Assembly: GCF_932526225.1 (NCBI RefSeq)
Contig: NC_064043.1
Span: 12,708,085 to 12,772,084 of the forward strand
Origin: Nematostella vectensis
Taxonomy: Eukaryota > Cnidaria > Anthozoa > Actiniaria > Edwardsiidae
Direction of reading: 5' to 3'
Length of the DNA: 64,000 nt
Position numbers and translations under genes: made by a program. This document shows, in pieces, positions 1-15,077 of this stretch. The notes below the pieces were generated by a model, which was not told where the DNA came from, made no database searches, and was given only the letters and a program-made list of their open reading frames with translations. Numbering within the stretch: position 1 is the stretch's first letter; each line of letters opens with the position of its first letter.

Positions 1-38
1 AAACACAAATAATGAGATAATACTAGTATAATACGGGC

Positions 39-3000
39 ATGTATCCGACGAGTAAAACTCGTTCCAGGCCGTCCGCTCGTGGGCGTAGGATAACCGGAGC
101 TTTGTTGTTATCATTGGTGTGCTTATGTACCACTGGGGTCGTTATTTACGCCATCAAAAAACTAGCGGAAAACGAAATTAGCAAGAAGACGAAAAGCAGT
201 CCGTCCGGTAAGTAAGTCCTACTGGTTTCAAACTGGTTCATACAGGTTTCCAGACTATTGACAACAATGGCTAAGAGGGCTGCATCGTCGAGATGAACCC
301 CTTAACAACTTTTTTCAGAATAAACAAAGATTTTAGGAACTACTTTTAATAACACATTAATACAGGCCCGTACCCACGATTTTTCTTGGGGGGGGGGGGG
401 GGGGTGCGAAATCCGAAAAAGTGGACCTAATTTTTCCAGGGGGGGTTTCTCTGACCACCCCGAAAAATGTTTTTATGCCTTTGCAGTATTGCCACAGGAT
501 GTTTATTGTCGGATTTGGCTACATATCAGACTGATCTAGCTTATACTTTATAGTTTTGTCTACAAATAGCACGTCTATTGAGAACCGAAAGTGGACCTTC
601 GGCCGTTGTTCGCACCCCCTGCATCCCCCTGGGTACCGGCCTGTAATAGCACATTTAATAATATAAAGATATCTGTTCTTTTCCACACGCTATGATGGTA
701 TATAAAAACGAGAAACTTGGACATGATTGTTCTACGCTGCTACATTCCATTCGTGACGCAGATCTCAAACTAGGACAGCGCCTACGATGTTGAGGTCTCA
801 AACAAAAATGGTGAATAAGATTTTCCAAACACTGATTTCGACTCTATGGATTTTTTGTCTTTGAAAAACGAAGCAAAATACTTGATGAATGGGGCAATCG
901 AAGTCTCCCCTTCTTCTACATCTATCACTCGAACTGTGGGCATGCTCGATTATGCAATCATTTTTTTCGGCATTTTTTTTTTCAGTGAAATCGAGAGCAT
1001 TTGAAAAATAATTGCTAGCATTCTGTCATTTTTAATAATTAAAATCCAGATTTCAGCACTCAAAATGATAATTATCCTTATAAGTTTTACAATTATGATT
1101 ACTTTATTTTATTGTTTTCTGTCTGTTCGTTGACTGTTTGTGTTTTGTGTTACTTGTGTACTTGTGTTACTTGTGTACTTTTCATCATCTCTAGAAAAAG
1201 ATCGATCACTACAGTCCACCTCCAGTAAATACAAGCGATGAGGAAATAGCGACTCTGTGTTAAACGTTTTTGGGTGAACAGACTTGTGCTAGTCTATAGG
1301 GTGCTTGTACCCAGCGCACGATGGTGCTTCAAATATGCATGTGGCTGTTGGCTGGAAAAGTTTGGACCCCAAGCCCATACCTGTCAACTCTCCCGCATTA
1401 GGCGGGAGTCTCAAAATTTTGGACCTCTTCTCCCTCTCTCCCGCGTGGAGCAACTAATCTCCCGCTTTATAAGTGATTTTTGTCGCTTCGGAAAAATCCT
1501 TCTAAAACGACATTTTGGATACATTGCACCTACAGACCTAATTTTTATCAGTAATTAAAAATAGTAATTCCTTGTGTAGCGCCATTTAATTGAACACGCA
1601 TGCGGGATCTATATTGTGCGCGAGAGCTTTCTGACTAGCAAACGTCTGCCTATTGTCTACTCGATAAAAAAAGTTTGGACCCCAAGCCCATACCTCTCAA
1701 CTCAAAATTTTGGACCTCTTCTCGCTCTCTCCCGCGTGGAGCACCAAATCTCCCGCTTTTTAGCGATTTTTGTCGCTTCAGGAAAATCCTTTTTCCTATT
1801 GGCTACTCGATAGCAGGAAAAAGCGGTGCTTTAGCTTCAGAGCCCCATGTGACGCTATACCCCACCCCTCCCCCTCCAAAAAAATATATTACCCCTTCCC
1901 CCCAAAAAATTCTCAAGCCTTGAGACTTTCTGGGGTTGACAGGTATGCAAGTTTTATCAACAAACAATAATTATCACCTGTTGTTGTTATGAGCATGAAA
2001 TGTAAAGGAGTTTATTACATTCTTTGGCATTTAAGTGGCATTTTTTTAAAGAAATCAGGCCATTTTTATAGCAATTTTTGGGCTTTATCCGAGAATTTTA
2101 AGTAGCATTAAATTCCAGTTTTACTAGCATATAATCGAAAAAGGCCTATGCTTGCGAATAAACTTTTAAAGGAATGCAATATATGCGCAGTACTCTCCAA
2201 CTTTGAACTTGTTTATTCTACCTGAATTCTGTTTATCCACAGTTCGCACTTTCACCAATAACGAGGCCCAAGGGAGACTAGGGCCGACCAGCCTGAAATA
2301 CGAGGATCCGCGCATGCTCAGTGAGGTTTCCTTAAAGGAGGGTTTCCAAATATGGAATGTGCCTCAGAGCGGGCTCTGGAAACTAGAGGCGCGTGGCGCT
2401 TCAGGCGCAGATGGGCTTTTGAAGGGCGGAAAGCGCATGCGTGGAGGATGGGGTGCGCTGGTCAGTGGAGCGTTCCTCCTCAAGAAAGATGAAAAGCTAA
2501 GGATCTTGGTTGGTCAAGAGGGGTCACGAGATTTCTTGCATCCGCAGCGCCCTGGAGGGGGTGGAGGGGGAACGTTTGTCGTAAAGATGGACGGGACGCC
2601 GCTTCTCATAGCCGGAGGGGGAGGGGGTGGGGGTATCCCCCCTCCTGCAGGTACTACAAGTCAGCTCGTCTTTGTTGTCCTCTTGAAATCTAAAGCCCCC
2701 ATGACACCATCAGTACTACCACTCATTGTACTGTATCTAATAGATTTTACGTTGTCAGCTTTTCAGACCGAGGGGAACGGAGGCCGCGACAGCGACAGGC
2801 TTCCAAAAGGCGACAAAGTGAGCGGGCATGCTGGGAGTGGGGGAAAACTGCTGGACACAAGCACTGATAGACTGATCAAAGATCATAGCGGAGGACATAA
2901 AGTGATCGCGGGCGCAGGTGGTGGTCTAAAGGGTCGCGGAGGGGGATACGGCCCGCATTGGGGAGGAAGGAGTCTCGCTGAGGGCGGGGCAGGGGGAGAG

Positions 3001-3267
3001 CCGACTCCTAAGTACACGGACCACACCCATGGGGCGCATGGGGTTGGTGGATTCGGTGGAGGGGGTGCGGCGGGGCTGCTGCCCGGGGGCGGAGGGGGGT
3101 ACTCTGGAGGTGGGGTCAGTGGGTGCTGGTTGCAATGTGACCCTGGGCATGAAGCAGGTACGGCCGAGGGCGGTAGTTTATTCAACGCTGGGATGCAGCC
3201 TGAAGGCAAGGCGAACACTCATAAAGGACATGGGGTCGTCTATGCTAAGCTGCTTTCTGCTGATTGA
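39..3267 (+). CDS. ALK/LTK-type glycine-rich membrane protein without kinase, three coding exons
   Basis: Exons 39-207, 2243-2650 and 2759-3267 join in frame to about 361 residues. Exon 1 starts at the first ATG and encodes a basic N-terminus (RSRPSARGRR) followed by a 20-22 residue hydrophobic segment (ALLLSLVCLCTTGVVIYAI) and KK, which suggests a type II signal anchor. It ends at GGTAAGTAAG in phase 1, and exon 2 begins after TTTATCCACAG in the matching phase. The rest is a glycine-rich domain like that outside ALK and LTK receptors: FQIWNVPQSGLWKLEARGA near its start, LRILVGQ, repeated GGGGGG blocks, GGGGYSGG and the closing GHGVVYAKLL. Translation stops directly after this motif, so there is no kinase domain. 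In ALK this domain binds ligand; here a ligand-binding or adhesive role is only inference. The small second intron (2651-2758) is the least certain boundary, because the frame also reads through it. Confidence 0.75.
361..645. mobile_element. Small inverted-repeat element in intron 1 of the glycine-rich gene
   Basis: The left end TACAGGCCCGTACCCA (361-376) is the reverse complement of the right end TGGGTACCGGCCTGTA (630-645) except for one base. The interior is non-coding and holds a G run near 390-403. The flanks resemble each other (TAATAACACATTAA before, TAATAGCACATTTAA after), but the second overlaps the terminus, so a target duplication is unproven. Family not recognised. Confidence 0.55.
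1376..1947. mobile_element. CATACCTGTCAAC inverted-repeat element, internally duplicated copy
   Basis: The sequence begins CATACCTGTCAAC and ends GTTGACAGGTATG, perfect 13-bp inverted ends. A segment starting TTTGGACCCCAAGC at 1361 recurs at 1674, so an approximately 313-bp stretch is tandemly duplicated within and around the element. The interior is rich in CTCCCGC motifs and carries no coding potential. A second, shorter copy in opposite orientation lies at 10094-10459. Confidence 0.7.
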
Positions 3268-3454
3268 GGCGAATGTGGATAGCATTGTGTTTTAACTATC
3301 ATCATCTTTACACAAACGTCACTGAATATGTATGAATAAGAGCTACTCATTTTATGTGCCCTTGTCCGAATTATTTTGTGAAGGTCACAAAAATACTTGC
3401 TTATTTTGCTCTTTAGGAGTATAATTTACTTTAAGGCATTTTTAAGGACTCCCT

Positions 3455-4348
3455 TTAGATAATACTGGCACAATTTTTTGTTACTTCTTTGCGGTTCACG
3501 TAAAACCTGGCGAAACATCCTCCGCAGTAGTCATTCACGCACTCCGCATTTGGGTACGCAGGGCAGCTAGCGTACTGGCATGGTGCGACGAAGCACTGTA
3601 CTAGGGGTTTGCCTTCCGGGCACACTGTGGAGTTAATAATCACTGAATCAGTGCGTCATTCCCCTTCAAGCAAATCTGAAACACACTGGACCTCCTGTCC
3701 CTTGCCTATCGGCTACCCGTAACAAGCAATTAGGTGCTTGGTAAAACGCACCAAATATGTTGTCAGTAAGTCAGGCAACATAGTTATGATACCCAGATGC
3801 TCTTAGCATATTCTATTTTTTTTACCAACCTTTTGGTTTTGCCATCTGGAAACAAAACAAAAGTTTACAATTAGTATGAGAAAAGAGAATTCGCCCGCTT
3901 TTACCGAGTTTTCACACACTTGTTATGAGCCTACGATACGCGGCTTGCGGTAACGCAATATTCATTGAGATTAGCATTTTCAGTTTTCGGATCGTCCGTG
4001 CGAGTGCCCTTTTCATAAAAGCGCCAATAACAAGTACGATTTTTACCATAGTTCCCTAATTTAATCTGTTATTCCTTCTCATTTCAAACCTAATCTACCC
4101 ACCTCGCCCTTTAAACTACGCAGTTACTTAACTGTTTTCTTTCTTTTTTTACACATTAATTTTTGTAAATACTATGGCCGAGTATTTTTATTTTCGTTTT
4201 TTTTTTTTCGTATGCGTTTGAAAATCAGACTCATAATAACTGCTGTCAGACCTTTTTTAAAAAACATGTTACCCTGATTGCAACATCTGGTACTCACCGT
4301 TTGAGCGAGGCACAGGAGAAAGGCAACCACAACGACGCTGCGAAACAT
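3455..4348 (-). CDS. Small secreted cysteine-rich protein, three exons, 78 residues
   Basis: Exons on the minus strand are 4348-4298, 3845-3830 and 3624-3455; they join in phase to 79 codons with stop. Exon 1 starts at ATG and encodes a clear signal peptide (MFRSVVVVAFLLCLAQT) ending at GTGAGT. Exon 2 is only 16 nt (MAKPK). Exon 3 encodes the domain with eight cysteines, including CFVAPC, SCPAYPNAEC and DYCGGCFARF. The CxxxPCxxxxCPxxPxAxCxxxYCGGCxAxF arrangement resembles single-domain cysteine-rich modules I recall from secreted proteins of marine invertebrates, but I cannot name a family or function. The mature protein would be about 60 residues with probably four disulfides. Introns are short (205 and 452 nt) with standard sites. 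No stretch suggests a membrane anchor. Confidence 0.7.
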
Positions 4349-6015
4349 GGCTTTCTTTTTAGTAGGGAGGAAATCTATATCCAGTCTCTAAAAAATGCAG
4401 AGGAAGTTTAGGCAACAGAAAGTTGATTCCCGTTATACAACACATGCGTTCAACATTCGTCCGTTACAGGTTAGTCACGTTTCGATATTTTGCGTTCTTA
4501 CCTCCTTATTGATGTAGCGTTATTGTGGCGTCTTAAAAGCTAGTAAGAAATAAACGCTTAGCGGCGCTAGCTGGCTCTAATTATTCGAACTTAAGTAGAC
4601 AAATTACGTCACTGAACACTTACGTGTCCACAGTGTAGCGACGATACGGTCGCTGCATCTTTTCCTCTTTAGTTAACACTACTAAATTAAGAACTCATAA
4701 TGGCGTAATCTTATCCAGGTACTGGAACAGCGGCTAACAAGTTACGTTGATATTTTTTCTCTAGCTCTGCATGCAGGCATCATATTATATTAGGGAAAGA
4801 CTGAAAAATACTGTTGAACGAACCATATCTCGAGTATGATTAATGATAGTCATCTGCGGTCATATTTAGGGGCAATGATCTGAATCAGAATTTTGGTATA
4901 TAAGGATGCCCGACAATATCCTACTCGCGTTTTAATATAATAAATTGCCTTTATTCTCACATCCGCCCTCACGAGTGTTTTTTCCGGTTTTGTGTTTCGT
5001 GTCACTTGCCAATTGATATACACCTAGAAGCACGTACGACTGCAATGCACAACTTTCGTTATAATGGCAAAAAAAAAAACCAGATATCAACAATCATGTC
5101 ACGCTTAGTGCGCTATGATAAGCACAAAATTAACACAATTCAATGAGCAGTGTTTTCCACTTTTACATAAGGGGCGGATCTAGCTATTCGCTAAAGGGGG
5201 GTTTGGCCAAGTGACAAAAGGGGACGGGGGTATTTTTTTTTTAACATATGGTTTTCTGGCAATCCAAAGGGGGTGGATAGGAGATCCTCTAGTGCGTATT
5301 GTCCACAATTATATAATGAACAAACCTTATAGTAGGTAGCGAGATCATAAAGGATAGCAAAATATGCAGTAGTCATTAACTTATGCTAGGGATAGCAAAA
5401 CGAACGAGAGATGGGATATCGGACTGCAAAGCACAGTTGAAAACCTTGAATAAGTACAGCGGTGTTTTCTTTTTTTACGGGCATTGAAAAACGCGATAGA
5501 AAAAAAAAAGCTGGATTATTTGGAACAGAGATAAGAACCTATTAAACCAGCTTTGGTCGCCTTCCAAACATTTTCTATGTGCTAGCAATGCACACGGACA
5601 AACGTGTTCTATGTCGTAAATTTTAAACGAAAAAGGGCGAGCTCCAGTGAAATTCTTTATTCTGATAGTACCATCCTTAAAACCTGTCTTTACACGCATA
5701 TAGTAATATTTTAGAGCAGAGCGACGAAGACGAAGAGGCCCAAAGTCATCTAATCACAAGAAGTGAAGGATAACAGCAGGCAACAGTCCACCCCAGCAAC
5801 TTGCTGCCAACGCGGAAGGAAATTAAAGGCGACGCAGGTATAACTGAAAGGCGACAAAGGGATAACTGAGCCATGTCCCTATCCCCTGGATGCTGACGTA
5901 TGTACAATAGGAGAAGATCCACGCCCAAGCGATTAAATCGTGCGCCATTTCGCACAATGTATGACACCGATGTAGGCGCTTTGTACGTTATTTAGTTCTT
6001 AATAGGCGTCGCAGC
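4349..6015. other. Intergenic region, no gene seen
   Basis: This gap separates the cysteine-rich gene from the 3' end of the centrin gene. It is AT-rich, with short poly-A and poly-T runs and isolated short reading frames lacking domain similarity or splice context. A fragment AGGGGCGGATCTAGC near 5169 resembles transposon ends seen elsewhere, but no matching inverted partner was found. Confidence 0.5.
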
Positions 6016-9507
<3,492 letters not shown>

Positions 9508-10093
9508 GTTTATTGTGCCGTGGTATTTGTAATTTCGTGATGGAAAAGCGCTTTTAAATTGAGGGTTTTCTTTCTGTCTCTTGTACAGCGTACAGTAACC
9601 AACTCAGTTTTGTTTTGCGCGGTCACCCACGACGGGAGTGCATCATGGGACAGATTTGCACTCGGTTCCAACGGATAATCGAGCACAGGCAACCCATCGA
9701 ATCATAATGGGCTAGGCTCGCGGGGCAGCCAAACATCAAATTCCGTATTTTTCTTCTTCTGTTTTTCCCTTTTTTTATCCATCGCCATATTCGTAGACTA
9801 GATCTCGAGGGGCTTTCAGTTTTTCCGCCTCTTTAGTCGATTATTTGGACAAAATCGTTTTTTTTTGTCTACTGAAATGAAAACAAAATCTCAGTAATTT
9901 GGTGAGATGACGGTTTCTAACTGGTCGATGAATTTTTCCGGCATTGTTACGAAACTCTGATTCATTTTACCAATTATTTTACTATTTTGAAACATCGAGT
10001 GGTCGCAATTTTTGTACTTGAGACTTGTGATTATTATTGTTTGATAATATGGGGTTGGGAAAGAAGAGAGAAGGAAACGAGGCGTGCGTTCTA
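9508..10093. other. Upstream region of centrin
   Basis: This stretch holds the centrin 5' untranslated region and presumably its promoter. No TATA-like element stands out close to the ATG. The rest is AT-rich with several T runs (9767-9777, 9860-9867) and no supported gene. Confidence 0.35.
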
Positions 10094-10459
10094 CATACCT
10101 GTCAACCTCCGAAAATCTCAAGGCTTGAGAATTTTTAGGGGGGAGGGGTGGGGTATATTCATTTTTTGGGGGGGAGGGGTGGGTTTAACCTTGCAGGCGT
10201 TTGCCGTATAGAAAGCTTTCACGAACAAATCCACTTATGGATCGCACGAGGGTGTTAGATAAATTGCGCTACGCAAGTGAATTATTGTTTCAAGTATTTT
10301 AATAGAAAATAGTCAAAATGACGATTTTCTATAGAATAATTTTTCGGAAGCGATAAAAATCGCTAAAAAGCGGGAGATTTGGTGCTCAACGCGGGAGAGC
10401 GGGAGAAGGGGTCCAAAATCTTGAGACTCCCGCCTAATGCGGGAGAGTTGACAGGTATG
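10094..10459. mobile_element. CATACCTGTCAAC inverted-repeat element with 6-bp target duplication
   Basis: It starts CATACCTGTCAAC and ends GTTGACAGGTATG and is flanked on both sides by GTTCTA, a 6-bp target-site duplication. At 366 bp it is too small to encode a transposase and is non-autonomous. Its interior is the reverse complement of parts of 1376-1947, including the AATCTCCCGCTTTTTAGCG region and the CTTGAGAATTTTT region. A 6-bp duplication is unusual among cut-and-paste families, so I leave the superfamily open. Confidence 0.75.
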
Positions 10460-10626
10460 GTTCTAGGGAGGTAAGGATGGAAGGACGAGGAAGCCTCATA
10501 AAATAGGAGTGTCGCAAAACTACAACAGGGAAATAATTCTGATGCACTAATTCCTTTTAATATATATATATAGAGAGACAAGGTAATAACACGGGTGACT
10601 ACATCTGATAATTGCTGCTTTTATTA

Positions 10627-10711
10627 TTAGACTACGAGTTCGAGTTTTCTATGAGTCAATAGATAGTCAATATTTGTTTGACTCATAAAAAAACGAGAAC
10701 GGGTAGTCTAA
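10627..10711. repeat. Short foldback (hairpin) repeat
   Basis: Arms of about 31 nt, starting TTAGACTACGAGTTC on the left and ending GGGTAGTCTAA on the right, are imperfect reverse complements around a loop near TAGATAGTCAATATTTG. A shorter hairpin (CTCACTATCT...AGATAGTGAG) follows near 10804-10833 and shares the TCAATAGATAG core. Confidence 0.6.
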
Positions 10712-11026
10712 TTGTTTTAGTACAAATCCACACACATACTACCTTCAAATAAATGCGATTTTAATAATTCTCAGTAATAAATAACCGTCGCCGCTATTTC
10801 GCAGCTCACTATCTGTGGCTCAATAGATAGTGAGTAAGGGAGCCAAATAGTCGCGCAGCCGTCCTTTGTGTAGCTCACGCAACGCTTCTCTCCCCACGGG
10901 TGCCTAGGAGCCAATCGAATTGCGAGATTCGTGATAGTATGTGAGTGGATTTATACTAACTATAAATATAAAGGATAACTACTGATAAATATTTCAATAT
11001 GGAGTGTTGATTTTCTCTGATATATT

Positions 11027-11120
11027 TAACAATTATACCATTTCCACTGAGGTGGATAGGCTAAAAATATATATATTTTTAAAGCCACTATCCGCCGAAA
11101 TGGAAATGGTATAATTGTTA
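11027..11120. repeat. 94-bp palindromic foldback element
   Basis: TAACAATTATACCATTTCC at the left end is exactly complementary to GGAAATGGTATAATTGTTA at the right end. The inner arms (GGTGGATAG and CTATCCGCC) also pair around an AT loop. It is probably a miniature foldback transposon; no target duplication beyond TA is visible. Confidence 0.65.
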
Positions 11121-12154
11121 GTATATAAAACGAGCTTCACAGCAATTTTCTTTTCGGAAACACTAGCAAATCGGCTGTTACACCCGCCATTTTGCTTGAT
11201 TTCGGGGCGCAGGAAAATATCCACCTTCTAGGGTGTTCATTGCATTTTATCCCGAGTTTCTCAGCCAATCAAATCGCTTGTTCTTGCGAGGTTCCCGAGT
11301 TTTATATGATATATTTAGGGGGAGGGGGCAGGATCCCCTATAATCGGTTCAAAAGCCACTGACCATAGCTAGTGGTGGACGCAGGGATCACTGCTTTCCT
11401 GGTCACACCTTAACCCATTCATGTTTTATGTACAGTATATTTGCTCTATTTTGCTAAATGTGTAGTTTGAGGTATTATCCGTACTTTCCAAAATTTCCGG
11501 AATTTCCGATCCCCTCAAAATTTTCTGGAACTACACAATGACTCTTCTGCATTTTTTCACCAGAGAGGGTGCTTCTTAAACATTCCCTTCCACTCACGAT
11601 TTTCGGCTTCCTGGAAGAAGAAAACATTGCGTACAATGCTGACTTTCAGTATTCAGTCACGCTGTCACACATGACTGGTAAGCGTGGCACTTCACTGAGA
11701 TGCAGTGCAGGGGCATATTCAGACTTTTTTTAAAGCACATTCATATAGCTGTGGTTATGATGTGCTGAATTCAATTGCCTATTTTCTTTAGAGTATCTCT
11801 AACTTGCAGAACCCTCACTGGCTATGGACTAACTGACCCCTATAGATAAAGTCAATATTTGTATTTATATTTTCATCATTGAGGAGTTAAGTCATGGTAA
11901 ACAGCCCCCCTTATTTTCAGATATTTGGCTTTAAAATAACAAGAAATATTAGAAAGTCCATGGAAGGACAATGAATCTGGCCCCCCCTTTCTTGAAACCC
12001 TTGCTTCGATCCCTCTTAGTTTTTGGATCTCCTGGATCCACCCCTTGTAAATGATGGATCTGTTTGGAAAATAGGGTTCAGTGTGGGGTGTAGTCAAACT
12101 AATTGGAATGGTACCAATAAAACATGAATAAATTCACTGTGAGACCGTATTTTC
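11121..12154. other. Intergenic region, no gene seen
   Basis: This gap lies 3' of the 152-residue gene. It is low-complexity AT-rich DNA with short reading frames only. No domain, hairpin or terminal repeat could be supported. Confidence 0.4.
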
Positions 12155-14769
12155 TCAGTACTGTACCTCCATTCTGGAATTCATAAAATGTAATCTCGCT
12201 TCAACCCCTTTCATTTCCTGTTAAAAATAACATAACTATTTAGCACTTGAAAGCCCTTAACTTCAGTTTTCTATGCCAAGTTTTAGAAAATTCTGAATAG
12301 TACAACTATTTCAAGCAAATTACCTTAAGGAGCGAGGGGAACAAACTTGAAAAGAAAAATTGGGAAAATAGAAACAAAGTACTGTCTATGCATTTTTTGT
12401 ATTGTCTATTATATGGATGGTTATTTCCCACCCACCCCCCTCCCCCCAAAAAAAAGGAGAGGAGGGGGAGGGGCATCTCCCATCCAGGCCCTTCTCAGAT
12501 TTTTGGCAATTTTTTAATCTTTACAAGATCCCTAAATAGTATCACAGACAATTTCTATTGTGAACTCTTAACTTACATCTGTTAGTTTCTCTTGTCTTAG
12601 ACATGGTAGCTCTGGCATGATGGCTTCTAGCCTTTCAACCTGATAGAAGACTGAATATTGGTGGTATTTCTACAAACCATGCACATCGTAACTGAGAAGA
12701 TTTAATAACAATTTCTTTTTATTACCTTTTTAGTCAAGTTATCAACTTTTTTCTGATAAGTCTCAGAGTATCCAGAAATCTGGACTTGTTTCTTGCCTGG
12801 CTTTACTAATAAATAAAAATGGTAACACATTTAAAAGCCAATAAACATAGCTTAGACTTGGTATGTGACTAATCTATTAAATGACCGAGGTTGTCCCTAA
12901 TCAATCTGACCACATATGGCTTGGACTTAGTGATAGCTAACTATCACCACTACTGAGACATTATGTCCTATTCTCCTATGAACAAAACTACTAAATAGCT
13001 TAAGTCCAGGTTATGTACAAAATTGACATAAAAAAATCACTACTCACTTGACGTATGCTGGTCACAAATCTCTAGGATGAAAGGGCTGCCAAAATTAAAG
13101 ATTATATAATTAGCAAAACACCCTGTGCAACCCCTGTGTATGAGCCTGATACCCATGAAAAGAACATTGAATTTAGGGTGGGTGTCTACCTTAAAATGAC
13201 TTTTAAAACTACCTTAGGGGTGAGCATAGAGGATATACAACCACCCTCCCCCATCCTTTTGTCACAAAACACAGCCTTTTTTTCTTGAAGAATCATAAAT
13301 CTTAGACTTTTCTCATTGTAACATCATCAAATCCTAACCATTACTCTGATTTGTCTTAGTTGATTAATGTAAGGAGACTGGCTGAAGACTGTTTATTTAT
13401 TACCTGGTGACAGTATTTGGTGGCATTTTTCTGCTGATGGGAATCAAAGACCCTCTGGGATTCCGAAGCTGGGAATATCAATTCAAGCTAATTAATCTTT
13501 ATGTTGAGTGTTATCAAACTTGTTGCTCCAGAAAGAAGTTGTTATGAAATCTTCCTCTTCTGCTTATCTTCTTTTTACGCTAACACAAACACCTTAAATG
13601 ACAAATTTCTTCGAATCACAGTAAAATATTTGTGTTACTTGATGCATGTGATTTTAATTTATTTCTTGGGATGCAAGTTGCAACCGTTTAAAGTTTCTAT
13701 GTGTTACAGGCCCATAGATCTTCAAACCCTGATCTCACTGTTAAAAAAAACTTAGTGCTGACCATGTACCACAGTTGCCTTACATAGGGAAACATAGTCC
13801 ACTGCATCACCAAACCTTAATATAAACAAATGGTGCTTGCTTGTTACTAGAACAGGCAGAAATGGTTGCAGCATAGTTGCTTTCATTAGCTTACCTTATA
13901 AACTTTTCCCTTGTTATATTGCAAACTAAGCTGGTTACATATTTCCTTTGGAAAAAAAATGGTAAGACTATAACATCAGAGTGTGGAATCAGTGTCCACG
14001 GTGAAGGTATGATTCTGTTCTGACATCAAACAAAGGATTGATAACCATATGGAGTATTAGTGTCTTGGTATGACAGTCCTGTCATGCCATATTTAAATGG
14101 ACACAGGTACATTGGGTTCAAGGCTGGTTCATATGTTGCAGTAGATGAGTCACGCTCAATAGGTTGTGAATAGTAAAAGTTGTCTTGATTTGGTGTTTTG
14201 ATCGCACAACTTCAAAATTGATTCGGCACATCATCAAAACCTCAACACTGAATCAGACTGGTGTAGTGCCGTGCCGTTTTTAATTGATTCAGACATCTAA
14301 CTGTTCATTCACCCAATCCAATCGATTAGATTTGGCACGGCAGGAGGGCAACGTATGATTCGGGCTTTATTTGTACAATTGTAGTGTACACCAAAAAGCA
14401 GACAAATCCTTGTCCATCTCAGGCATTATTGAATATTTAATGAACAGGTTTTGTCTTAAGTGATTACAAAAACACGACATGCAGTGATATCTATAACTTA
14501 TCAAGATACATTATACTTCCAACAATTAAGGAAACAGTCTTCCTCATCAAACAAACCTCCATGAGTATTTGACGATCGTTCGTCTCTGATTGTGGCTCCG
14601 TACAAATCTCCACTTCGCAGATATCAGAAACGACTTAAAAGCGAAAACAAATATATCCGTTTAGTACATAAAACTAGTTTAATGACAAAAAGTACAGAAG
14701 AGTTGATTTACCATCCCCTTGGCGAACTAAAAGCCATAATTTGGAGTGCTCCGTCTTCATCCCCTTCAT
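12155..14769 (-). CDS. Unrecognised 152-residue protein with predicted coiled coil, eight exons
   Basis: I assembled this from minus-strand exons 14769-14712, 14612-14557, 13930-13895, 13468-13404, 13085-13048, 12805-12726, 12639-12577 and 12217-12155. All junctions have GT-AG sites and consistent phase (1,0,0,2,1,0,0), totalling 459 nt with a TGA stop. Start: two in-frame ATGs (MKGMK) lie in exon 1; a short out-of-frame upstream reading frame (MSTRRSR) overlaps and could reduce translation. The N-terminal half contains KLWLLVRQGDVEICTE, a basic patch (KVYKLRNPRGSLIPIS) and FILEICDQH. The C-terminal 60 residues (SETYQKKVDNLTKKVERLEA, then EKLTDEMKGVEARLHFM) have heptad-like spacing suggesting a coiled coil. 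There is no signal peptide or membrane segment, so it is probably cytosolic or nuclear. I do not recognise the family. Seven phase-compatible junctions make a chance assembly unlikely. Confidence 0.7.
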
Positions 14770-15077
14770 CGCGATCTTCTTGTTGACATTTCAAGACTAA
14801 GCACCTACTTACCAGGGCCCAAGTGGAGCCGTTACCACAGCAAGACCAAATCAATCAAGTGCACAAAATAGATTAGATAAAGAGCTGCAAAAGATATATA
14901 TGATTTAGCGAGAGAGACAATTTTTTGGGGGGCTTTTTGAGTTGGCTCATGCGGGTATAGGGGCGAGAGTAGTCTCTTACAGTCGTGTTGCCAACCTCTC
15001 GTGCATTTTGGGCACGAGAGAGAGGTCTTGCCATGTTGATGAGAAAGGTCTTGTCATGTTGATGGGCTGTTACTCAG

